A stretch of DNA of 37,711 bases from Chlamydiota bacterium. GTDB lineage: Bacteria; Chlamydiota; Chlamydiia; Chlamydiales; Rhabdochlamydiaceae. The stretch is taken from NCBI GenBank assembly GCA_003176115.1, contig PSRO01000042.1:1-37711 (forward strand). The letters are read 5' to 3'. Under the pieces are notes generated by a model that saw only the letters and a program-made list of their open reading frames with translations, had not been told where the DNA came from and did no database searches. This document shows positions 1-7,239 of this stretch, piece after piece. Position numbers and translations under genes: made by a program. Position 1 is the stretch's first letter. Each line of letters opens with the position of its first letter.

Positions 1-446
1 TTTATGTCTGAAAATCCGTAAATACGCAGGAAACAGATTTTCTTCTCAAAAATATAAAGATGTCGATCTTTTTATAAAAAACTTTACCAATTCACCTAAA
101 AAGTTCTCTTCTTTAAAAGCAAAAAAAGCGATAGATGCAATAGTTGCAAAACATGGTGATTGTGATGGATGGGGTCTTTAGCAAAAGTGGTATTTAGCCA
201 GGTAGTAAAAGATCCAAGGCATCTAGATAAAATCAGTGATTACATTCCAGACGGGGTCTATTACTACTATTTTGACAGCTCAAAATATCGATCAATATTG
301 TTTACCGTTGGTGTTGTTGGTGGATTTGCAACAAATTACATGAAACATTGGAATGACCATAAATAGGGGAAGATGTCTTTAAAGAAATCTTCACCATCTC
401 AATGACGTTATTAGATATCTCTCAAGAACACCGTGCTTATTCCTAG
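1..446 (+). pseudogene. Decayed tandem copy of the four-segment membrane protein gene at 623-1456 (5' part outside window)
   Basis: This stretch is the 3' half of a gene homologous to its intact neighbour at 623-1456. Shared blocks include FTNSP, QVVKD, LDKISDY, GVVGGFAT and MKHWND. A one-base deletion near 171 (GGGTCT against GGGATCT in the intact copy) shifts the frame and exposes a stop at about 178-180. A deletion of roughly 50 bases after GATCAAT (about 297) removes the segment between the two C-terminal hydrophobic stretches. Another small deletion near 360 turns CCTAAAATAGGG into CATAAATAGGG and creates a second stop. Similarity continues to the terminal SQEHRA codons near 440. The start lies left of the window, so the original length is unknown. 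The call of a dead duplicate is based directly on the alignment of the two copies. Confidence 0.85.
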
Positions 447-566
447 TGAGTTTAAGAATAGACTCTAAAGTTAATGGAATATTTTTTACATGGATTTTTC
501 CATTTGACTATAATGTGATTTGGAATACTTTCAAAACATTTCATGTTATCGGTTAATAATTTTTAA

Positions 567-596
567 TTGGAATTTTAATCTGTTTAGAGATATAAT
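567..596 (+). promoter_or_regulatory. Sigma-70-type promoter for the membrane protein gene at 623
   Basis: TTGGAA at 567-572 and a consensus TATAAT at 591-596 are separated by 18 bases. This places the transcription start near 603, about 20 bases before the ATG at 623. The -10 box is perfect and the -35 box matches partly. Read by eye; not scored against a matrix. Confidence 0.5.
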
Positions 597-622
597 TTAA
601 GGACTTTAAAATTAAAAGAGTT

Positions 623-1456
623 ATGGCAACTATTCATAGCCCATTCAGTCAAAAATTAAAGATAGAATTTTTTTCTAAAGATCAGGAATTGGAAGGTCTT
701 CAAAGTTGTGTACAACACTGCAATCTTCAGATCAAAAAAGCACAAAGATCCTGGGCAAAAATAGTCTATGATAACAAGATAATTGTGATTACTCTTATGG
801 TTTCCTCTGTAATTACATGTATTGCATTAAACAGTTTGTTTTCTATAGTAGCTCTTCCTCTTGTTGTTGTGCCCATACTTTATGCAACCTATAAATTCTC
901 TTCATTACAGAATGAAGCCAAAGATAGGTTTGCAAAAACGCAAAAGGTTTTTTGTAATGTTTTGGATAAATACAAAGAAAAAGTTTCTTCTACAGAAGAT
1001 CACACTATCGATATTTTTATGCAAAGCTTTACAAATTCACCTAGAACTCTCTCTTCTTTGAAAACAAAGGAAGAAGTAGACGAAATCGTTAAAAATTGTG
1101 GTGATGCTAAAGGTTTGGGATCTTTAGTAAAAATAGTATTTAACCAGGTAGTAAAAGATCAAATACACCTGGATAAAATCAGTGATTACCAAACTACATT
1201 TTATGTAGGATCTACTGCTATTCTTTTAATAGCTCAAAATATCGATCAATTCTTTGGTCCTTATTCTCTCTTAGTTCCTAAACCACTTCTTATAACCTCG
1301 GCATTGTTTACCGCTGGTGTTGTTGGTGGATTTGCAACGTATAATTACATGAAACATTGGAATGACCCTAAAATAGGGGAAGATGTCTTTAAAGCAAATC
1401 TTCACCATCTCAATGACGTATTAGATATCTCTCAAGAACATCGTGCTCCTGTATAG
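623..1456 (+). CDS. Chlamydial membrane protein with bilobed hydrophobic domain (Inc-like candidate)
   Basis: A 277-residue protein I cannot name. Residues about 53-91 form two hydrophobic segments separated by only a few residues, the bilobed pattern used to predict chlamydial inclusion-membrane (Inc) proteins. A charged, helical middle follows (about 95-190), then a second hydrophobic pair at about 197-250 and a polar C-terminus. There is no cleavable signal peptide, consistent with a type III-secreted membrane protein but not proof of it. The gene follows a promoter-like site (567-596) and lies directly after a decayed copy of itself (1-446), so this is a small gene family undergoing duplication and loss. 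Inclusion-membrane localisation is inference. An ordinary inner-membrane protein is the alternative. Confidence 0.7.
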   Translation: MATIHSPFSQKLKIEFFSKDQELEGLQSCVQHCNLQIKKAQRSWAKIVYDNKIIVITLMVSSVITCIALNSLFSIVALPLVVVPILYATYKFSSLQNEAKDRFAKTQKVFCNVLDKYKEKVSSTEDHTIDIFMQSFTNSPRTLSSLKTKEEVDEIVKNCGDAKGLGSLVKIVFNQVVKDQIHLDKISDYQTTFYVGSTAILLIAQNIDQFFGPYSLLVPKPLLITSALFTAGVVGGFATYNYMKHWNDPKIGEDVFKANLHHLNDVLDISQEHRAPV

Positions 1457-1534
1457 AGTTTAATCAGAGATGAGGGACCTTTTACCTCTTATTGTCTTAA
1501 AGAGCTTATTTTTTAACTTAAAAAAGTTTAAAGC

Positions 1535-1560
1535 TTGCACTGAAAGTAGATTTAGTGCAA
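1535..1560. repeat. Small inverted repeat between the membrane protein gene and ispG
   Basis: TTGCACT at 1535-1541 is exactly complementary to AGTGCAA at 1554-1560, with a 12-base loop. It is followed by only a short A-rich run on the plus strand. It could be a weak terminator for the gene ending at 1456 or a leader structure for ispG. No clear U-tract is present, so the role is open. Confidence 0.3.
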
Positions 1561-1645
1561 AAATAGCAACTCTTTTACATCTTTAGAGACTAAAACGGTT
1601 TTCTCTTATTAGTGTTTTTAAGAAAAAATTATACAGGCTAAAGCT

Positions 1646-3595
1646 ATGATTACATATTGCGAATCTACTTATAAAACAAAGAGATGGAAAACACGCGAAG
1701 TTATGGTGGGTAATGTAGGGGTTGGAGGAAGCAATCCTATACGCATTCAATCCATGACTACCTCTAATACACGCGATATTGAAGCTACCATAGATCAAAT
1801 TATTCGACTTGCTGATGCAGGTTGTGAAATTGCTAGAGTAACAGTTCAAGGAATGAAAGAAGCTGATGCTTGTGAGGGTATTAAGAATGGACTTCTTCAG
1901 CGTGGATATACAATCCCTCTTGTTGCAGATATCCATTTTTTCCCTCCTGCTGCAATGCGTGTTGTGGATTTCGTCGATAAGGTACGGGTAAATCCTGGTA
2001 ATTATGTAGATAGAAGAGCTTCATTTAAAACGATTGAATACGATGATGTATCTTATGCAAAAGAAATAGAAAAAATCGAAGAAAAGTTTACTCCTCTTGT
2101 AGAAAAATGCAAAACTTTGAAGAGGGCGATGCGCATAGGCACAAACCATGGCTCTTTGTCTGATCGTATTATGAACCGCTATGGCGATACACCACAAGGG
2201 ATGGTGGAATCAGCATTGGAATTTGCAAGAGTATGTCGCAAAAATAACTATCACGATTTTATGTTTTCCATGAAATCGTCTAATCCACAGGTAATGATTT
2301 TAGCCTATCGACTTCTAGTCGCTGAAATGATGGCTTTAAGATGGGATTACCCACTGCATTTAGGAGTTACAGAAGCGGGAGAAGGGGAAGATGGTCGAGT
2401 TAAATCAGCTATGGGAATCGGTTCTCTTCTTTTAGATGGTATTGGAGAAACCATTCGTGTTTCTCTGACAGAAGATCCTTGGTATGAAATTGATCCTTGT
2501 CAACGTCTTATTACACTAGCTTCTGCATATGAAAAAAAACAAGGGGTGCCCCCTTTTGAAGAGACCTATCGCAATATTGAAAAGATAGAGCGGCGCCCAG
2601 TTCATCTACCAAAAAAGATCTCTTTGCATAGAGATGGAACAGTCCTTGTTAGTGTAAATAAGAAGGATATAGAAGAGGGCAGTTTTTATAAAAAATTAGG
2701 ATGTGATATTCAGCTAGGGCTTCCTAAACTCAAAAGAGCTAGTGCTGATTGTATTGTTTTAGATGGAGATGTTGATTTTACTATCCCTGTTCTTAAGAAT
2801 CTGCAAGAAATGGGAATGAGCGTATTTTCCTACAATTCTATTGAAGGCGGAATTAAGCTTGTTTCTTTAGCAGAAGCTGGAGAAAATGCATCTAAGCTTG
2901 ATAAGCTAGATCTTACACCCTCTTCTTTAGCTGTTATTATAAAAAATCATTCCTCTGTAGAGTGGGAAAAGCTTGTAGAGATACAACCAGCGCTCATTGT
3001 CTTAGCACCAGAAGATAGTCGATTGCATTACTGTAGACAATTTTTTGACTGGCTTCAAAAACAAAAGCTGCAAATTCCCGTTATTTTACATTTCAGCTAC
3101 TGTTGTACTCAAGAGGATCTTATTATTCAATCCGCTACAGAGCTAGGTGCACTCCTCTGTGATGGCTTAGGCGATGGGATTTGGCTAAAGGGTCCATATG
3201 ATGTCGATTTCTTAAGAAATTTGAGCTTTACTATCTTGCAATCTGCAAGAATGCGCACTTTCAAAACCGATTTTATCTCTTGTCCAAGTTGTGGCAGAAC
3301 GCTTTTTGATCTTCAAGATGTTTCTAAGCGTATCCGTACACGTACTTCACATCTCCCCGGTGTGAAAATTGCTATCATGGGTTGTATTGTAAATGGCCCA
3401 GGAGAAATGGCAGATGCAGACTTTGGCTATGTTGGATCCAAACCAGGGAAGATCGATCTCTACCTTGGAAAAATCTGTGTGGAGAAAGACATTGACTTTG
3501 CTGATGCCGACGATCGCCTCATTGAACTCATAAAGAAACAGGGACGATGGGTAGATCCAGAGGTAATACAAGAAACAACTTCGATTTTATTATAG
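1646..3595 (+). CDS. ispG: 4-hydroxy-3-methylbut-2-enyl diphosphate synthase, long chlamydia/plant type
   Basis: Converts methylerythritol cyclodiphosphate to hydroxymethylbutenyl diphosphate in the MEP isoprenoid pathway, using a 4Fe-4S cluster. The N-terminal TIM-barrel region carries NPIRIQSMTT, ARVTVQGM and VADIHF. The C-terminal cluster domain has CPSCGR (Cys546, Cys549) and GCIVNGPGEM (Cys580, Glu587), the three cysteines and the glutamate that bind iron. At 649 residues it is much longer than the roughly 370-residue E. coli enzyme. The extra central block (about 310-510) matches the inserted domain known from Chlamydiae and plants. The start gives the expected N-terminus MITYCESTYKTKRW, close to what I remember of chlamydial GcpE. 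No strong ribosome site is visible upstream. Confidence 0.96.
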   Translation: MITYCESTYKTKRWKTREVMVGNVGVGGSNPIRIQSMTTSNTRDIEATIDQIIRLADAGCEIARVTVQGMKEADACEGIKNGLLQRGYTIPLVADIHFFPPAAMRVVDFVDKVRVNPGNYVDRRASFKTIEYDDVSYAKEIEKIEEKFTPLVEKCKTLKRAMRIGTNHGSLSDRIMNRYGDTPQGMVESALEFARVCRKNNYHDFMFSMKSSNPQVMILAYRLLVAEMMALRWDYPLHLGVTEAGEGEDGRVKSAMGIGSLLLDGIGETIRVSLTEDPWYEIDPCQRLITLASAYEKKQGVPPFEETYRNIEKIERRPVHLPKKISLHRDGTVLVSVNKKDIEEGSFYKKLGCDIQLGLPKLKRASADCIVLDGDVDFTIPVLKNLQEMGMSVFSYNSIEGGIKLVSLAEAGENASKLDKLDLTPSSLAVIIKNHSSVEWEKLVEIQPALIVLAPEDSRLHYCRQFFDWLQKQKLQIPVILHFSYCCTQEDLIIQSATELGALLCDGLGDGIWLKGPYDVDFLRNLSFTILQSARMRTFKTDFISCPSCGRTLFDLQDVSKRIRTRTSHLPGVKIAIMGCIVNGPGEMADADFGYVGSKPGKIDLYLGKICVEKDIDFADADDRLIELIKKQGRWVDPEVIQETTSILL

Positions 3596-3603
3596 AGGAA
3601 TAT

Positions 3604-4515
3604 ATGAGTGTAACAACAACTGTAACTACAATAGCAATTACAGCAGCAGCAATGTTAGCTAGCCCTATCTACACCACTGCGGCTGATGCTGATACTACAA
3701 CATGTACTAGTTCTGGGTATACTACTAACTATGCCACTGTAAGCGGTACCAGCTTTATAGATAATAAAGCTCATGTGATTCAAGAAATTTATCGTCAGGT
3801 AATGGAAGTAATCGATCATCCAGAAGAAGTACATAGTTTAGATAAGAAAGCATTTAAGGAACTTCAAGAAGGTCTTAAGCAGAGATGGAATGAACTTGTA
3901 GAGAAAGGTTCTATAGAGGTAATAGATACCGATAAAAAAGAGAGACCTTATTATGTGACCCTTCAAGCTATTGTCGAGCATGTTCTGGCTCATGATTTGA
4001 ATAAAAATATAAAGTCTCTGAAAGGTGCAATACTTACCCCTATGCCAGCTACACCACTTTGTACAGAAGGTCAAATTTCACCAGGTTTGATAAATCCTGA
4101 TATGAAAGATGATCCTCGTCGTTTACTTACTGTAGAGTCTCGGCCAACGATTATTAGAAATTACTTATATAAAGGTGGAGAACTTGACATCTGTTATCCT
4201 AGAAAAGGAATAGATGAGCGAACCGAAGACCAACGAAAAATATATCAAGAAGCAAAAGAGAAATACCCATCTCTTTCTGATCATCCTTTGGATTGTAAAG
4301 AAGTTCGCAATGACTTAATAGGGGCCTTCTATCTATTCAAAGATGATAACGAGAAAGAATTTGGTTTTGCAATAAAAGCAACTCAGGCAAATGATGCTCC
4401 TGAAATAGGTAGTTTTGGTTTATGGTTTGATAAATCTGATCCATCTACAGCTACTGGTGTTAGAATTTCAGAGATGGAGAAATTCATCGACAATCCTAAT
4501 TCCTCTTCATTGTAA
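3604..4515 (+). CDS. Unrecognised protein with Thr/Ala-rich secretion-type N-terminus
   Basis: A 303-residue protein of unknown function. I chose the ATG at 3604 because AGAGG lies just upstream at 3594-3598. The frame is open further up, but only inside the end of ispG. The first 27 residues are a hydrophobic Thr/Ala/Ile run ending in a small-residue stretch (MLASPIYTTAADA). This could be a signal peptide, although the basic residues normal for the n-region are missing; an export signal for another pathway is possible. Residues about 30-55 are rich in Thr, Ser and Tyr. The rest is soluble and charged, with a helical block (about 55-120) and a more globular C-terminal half. It follows ispG by 8 bases and may be co-transcribed with it. 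A secreted or envelope protein is the best guess. Confidence 0.65.
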   Translation: MSVTTTVTTIAITAAAMLASPIYTTAADADTTTCTSSGYTTNYATVSGTSFIDNKAHVIQEIYRQVMEVIDHPEEVHSLDKKAFKELQEGLKQRWNELVEKGSIEVIDTDKKERPYYVTLQAIVEHVLAHDLNKNIKSLKGAILTPMPATPLCTEGQISPGLINPDMKDDPRRLLTVESRPTIIRNYLYKGGELDICYPRKGIDERTEDQRKIYQEAKEKYPSLSDHPLDCKEVRNDLIGAFYLFKDDNEKEFGFAIKATQANDAPEIGSFGLWFDKSDPSTATGVRISEMEKFIDNPNSSSL

Positions 4516-4528
4516 ATATCATTTTTCT

Positions 4529-4566
4529 GTTAACCTCATTTACAGGTATTTATAAGTGAGGTTAAC
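4529..4566. terminator. Inverted repeat after the 3604-4515 gene, possible terminator
   Basis: GTTAACCTCA at 4529-4538 pairs perfectly with TGAGGTTAAC at 4557-4566 around an 18-base loop. It starts 13 bases after the stop codon. There is no clean U-run on either side, so it may be a factor-assisted terminator or an RNA-stabilising hairpin. Confidence 0.4.
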
Positions 4567-4706
4567 TATAATTTACATAGTCTCGGTAAGTTATTCATGT
4601 GAAACAATTGATAAATTAAATAAACCTATTAATAAATACAACAAATATTGCTGTATTACTGTACAGAACTTAGGATGAGTTTTAAGCTAAGTACAGGAGA
4701 TTAATT

Positions 4707-5336
4707 ATGTTTTCTATAGAAAAATCTCTTTCTCAACAAATCAGGGTCTCTTTACGAAAAACAAATAACTTGTTTACTCAACTCTATTTAAAATATGTTT
4801 GGGAAACTACGGTAAGTAATCAAAATCTTTTAAAGAGACCAATAGCTTTTGTTTATTATTTAAAGAAGAGAAAGCAGCTGCTTAAAAAGTCAAAAAGAAT
4901 CAATAAAGTATTTTTTTTCTCTATAAAAACAATCATTTGTGCCGCACATGAAAGATGGCCTTTAAACGTAAATCCTGATTATATATACAAAAGTCTACTT
5001 ATGTCAGGCAAGAGACTGAGTAAAGAAGAATTTTATAGAGTTCTTAGAGAAAAAGAAGAGAACTACCAAAGAGCATCTACTCTGTTTTTTGAAGGGTTAA
5101 AAACCCATTTTTTTTATTTAGTTCCTTATAAAAGAGAACGTAGTAACCCGAAGTTAAGAAAAATATTTTTTGATGCAATCTTACATGTCTTACAAGATCC
5201 CAAGATACAAAAAATAGCTATTAAGAGCTCCACAAGAAGATCCAAATCCCACTTGTTAGCTGCTCGTAAGATGAAAGATATTAAAGAAATGCTCTACGAG
5301 GAATCAGAAGTTAGCTCTTTTGATAATGCGGCTTGA
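4707..5336 (+). CDS. Small, strongly basic protein of unknown function
   Basis: A 209-residue protein with very high Lys/Arg content, including KKRKQLLKKSKR near residues 52-63. It has no membrane segment or signal peptide. The ATG at 4707 is preceded by ACAGGAG at 4695-4701, a good ribosome site. The sequence is predicted mostly helical and I recognise no domain. The last 26 bases overlap the end of the convergent flavoprotein gene (5311-6540). Base composition is very AT-rich, like its left neighbours. A nucleic-acid-binding role or an exported effector would fit the charge, but neither is shown. Confidence 0.6.
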   Translation: MFSIEKSLSQQIRVSLRKTNNLFTQLYLKYVWETTVSNQNLLKRPIAFVYYLKKRKQLLKKSKRINKVFFFSIKTIICAAHERWPLNVNPDYIYKSLLMSGKRLSKEEFYRVLREKEENYQRASTLFFEGLKTHFFYLVPYKRERSNPKLRKIFFDAILHVLQDPKIQKIAIKSSTRRSKSHLLAARKMKDIKEMLYEESEVSSFDNAA

Positions 5337-6540
5337 AGAAAGAGTTCCCTGCAATGTAACCTGTTGTCCAGGCATTTTGAAAATTAAATCCACCTGTGAT
5401 CCCATCAATATCAAGAATTTCTCCTGCAAAAAAAAGACGAGGACATATTTTACTTTGCATTGTTTTAAAATCTACTTCTTTTAAGGTGACTCCTCCACAA
5501 GTAACAAATTCTTGTTTATTGGTTGTTTTTCCCTCAACCTGGTAACAATCTTCGGTGAGTTTATGAGCAAGGTTTTTTACATGTTGTACAGAGAGCTCTA
5601 CGAGGCGTTTTTTATAAGAGATACCCAATATTTCTAAAAACGTCTTCCATAGATTTTTAGGTAAGTTAAATAGGTTTTCTTGTAAAAGTGTTTTGTGGGG
5701 AAAAAGGATTTTTGTTTCTTGTAATTTAGCAAAGGCGCTTTCTTTAGAGAGAATAATCCAGTTAATCATTAACTGGGCTCGATAGTTCTGTTCATGCAAA
5801 TATTTGGATCCCCAAGCAGATAGTTTTAAAATAGCAGGGCCACTGAAACCAAAATGTGTGATTAAAATGGGGCCTTCTTGCATGAGTTTTGTTCCCAGAA
5901 TTTGCAGACGAACGGGAGTAATAGAGACTCCACTTAAATCTTTTAAAGAAGAAGTAGGAACGTTAAAGGTAAATAGCGAAGGAACCGGTTTTTGGATGGT
6001 ATGGCCTAACTGTTCTGCCCATTGATAACCTTGAGGGCTGCTGCCTGTAGCTAATAGAAGATTTATGGTTTGATAGATTTGATCTTTCTTTGTACGTAAG
6101 ATGAAGCAAGATGCATTGTGTTCAAGTATTTCACTGTGCTCTGTTAGCTTGATGATCACTCCCAACCTATGAGCTTCTTTTAATAAAGCCTGAATGATTG
6201 TTTCCGATTGATCTGTTTGAGGAAAAATACGCCCATCAGCTTCTGTTTTTAAAAGTACTCCTTTAGATGCAAACCATTGTATCGTATCGCCTGGTCCAAA
6301 AACATGAAAAGGGCCAAGAAGCTCTTTTTCTCCTCTAGGATAATTTTTAATCAGTTGTTTGGGTTCAAAGCAAGCATGTGTTACATTGCATCTCCCCCCT
6401 CCAGAAATGCGTACCTTTGTAAGTAAAACGGCATTTTTTTCAAGTAGGAGAATGTTTGCTGTTGGATAAGTTAGCTTGGCATTAATGGCGGCAAAAATAC
6501 CAGAAGCTCCTCCTCCTAGAATAATCAAATCATAGAGCAT
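5311..6540 (-). CDS. HI0933/YhiN-family FAD-dependent flavoprotein
   Basis: A 409-residue flavoprotein of the HI0933 (BaiN/YhiN) family. The N-terminus has the dinucleotide-binding motif LGGGASGIFAAINA followed by an acidic LLLEK. The family signature ISGGGRCNVTH lies near residues 46-56. The C-terminal FAD-contacting block reads FAGEILDIDGITGGFNFQNA. Length is normal for the family. The physiological substrate of bacterial members is mostly unknown, so I give no reaction beyond an NAD(P)H/FAD redox role. It is the last gene of a minus-strand run starting with uup: the DUF2892 gene ends 6 bases before its ATG. Its 3' end overlaps the convergent basic-protein gene by 26 bases. Confidence 0.9.
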   Translation of the reverse strand: MLYDLIILGGGASGIFAAINAKLTYPTANILLLEKNAVLLTKVRISGGGRCNVTHACFEPKQLIKNYPRGEKELLGPFHVFGPGDTIQWFASKGVLLKTEADGRIFPQTDQSETIIQALLKEAHRLGVIIKLTEHSEILEHNASCFILRTKKDQIYQTINLLLATGSSPQGYQWAEQLGHTIQKPVPSLFTFNVPTSSLKDLSGVSITPVRLQILGTKLMQEGPILITHFGFSGPAILKLSAWGSKYLHEQNYRAQLMINWIILSKESAFAKLQETKILFPHKTLLQENLFNLPKNLWKTFLEILGISYKKRLVELSVQHVKNLAHKLTEDCYQVEGKTTNKQEFVTCGGVTLKEVDFKTMQSKICPRLFFAGEILDIDGITGGFNFQNAWTTGYIAGNSFFKPHYQKS

Positions 6541-6546
6541 AATAGA

Positions 6547-6753
6547 TTATTTTTTACGGTTGATAGGACAGCTGTTTTTTCCTATTTTTCCTAAAATCTG
6601 ATACAGAATACACCAACTAAAAAGAGCCTCTAGTAGAGTGAATAGACCAAACATTAGCAAAAGCCAACTGTTTTTGCAAATGGAGTAGGCAATGAGAATA
6701 AATGCTAAACCTAAACGAATGAATCGATCTTTGGATCCTATATTTTTTTTCAT
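6547..6753 (-). CDS. DUF2892 small inner-membrane protein (YgaP-type transmembrane domain)
   Basis: A 68-residue protein matching the DUF2892 pattern: MKKNIGSKDRFIRLGLAFIL at the N-terminus, two hydrophobic helices (about 12-28 and 32-50) and a short polar tail with CPINRKK. In other bacteria this domain stands alone or follows a rhodanese domain (YgaP). Here no rhodanese is attached. The ATG at 6753 overlaps the final TGA of the upstream interrupted HTH reading frame as ATGA, a typical sign of translational coupling. The downstream flavoprotein starts 6 bases after its stop. Its function is unknown; the operon context links it loosely to a redox flavoprotein. Confidence 0.8.
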   Translation of the reverse strand: MKKNIGSKDRFIRLGLAFILIAYSICKNSWLLLMFGLFTLLEALFSWCILYQILGKIGKNSCPINRKK

Positions 6754-7220
6754 GTTTTCTTGTAAGTTGTTGAATACGTTGATAACGCAATAGAGCTTTT
6801 AATTTTTCCATGGTCATAGGAGAGGTCCCCATTAGGAATGAGATGTACAGAACACAAGTGTTTTATGAGAGTGGCTCTATTACAACGGTTGATGTAAATC
6901 ACTTGATGAGGTTTTAGGTTAAATATTTTTGTGATTTCTGATAGGGTTTATCCTGCAATTCGTGCTTCTTTAACACGGTCTTTTATATCCGAGGTATACC
7001 TTGTAAAATCTTTGATTTTTACCAAAGAAGTTTTACTGATTATGCTATATATTCTATCAGTACTTAACCCTAATTCTTTAGAAATTTGTTGTACGGAAAT
7101 TTGATCCTTGAATTGTTGTATAACTAAAGAATTGAAAGATAAGTCAAGCGGTTGGTCAGGGAGATCACTCTCTGATTTCATAGAAAGAGGAGGTAAAGAG
7201 TGAGGATGAGAAATAGACAT
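6750..7220 (-). pseudogene. HTH-type protein interrupted by one in-frame stop codon
   Basis: The frame opens at the ATG at 7220 (an in-frame start further up would overlap uup) and runs about 90 codons to a TAA at 6948-6950. The same frame then stays open for another 65 codons to a TGA at 6750-6752, which overlaps the ATG of the next gene as ATGA. The first half contains a helix-turn-helix-like segment (ISVQQISKELGLSTDRIYSI). The part just after the stop begins with a second similar segment (TLSEITKIFNLKPHQVIYIN). Both the continuation and the coupled 3' end indicate one gene of about 156 codons with a single nonsense change, for example TAT or TAC to TAA. Recent pseudogenisation is the simplest reading; a functional shortened protein or stop readthrough is possible. 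I cannot name the family. Confidence 0.65.
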
Positions 7221-7239
7221 ATAGATAGTATTTCCAGAT

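Noticed and set aside
3547-3603. Upstream extension of the 3604 gene into the end of ispG
   Set aside because: The extra residues only reflect ispG sequence in another frame, and AGAGG sits right before 3604.
6617-6832. A 71-codon minus-strand frame overlapping the DUF2892 gene
   Set aside because: It is out of frame with both the DUF2892 gene and the HTH continuation. Its product is a shadow of them with no family resemblance.
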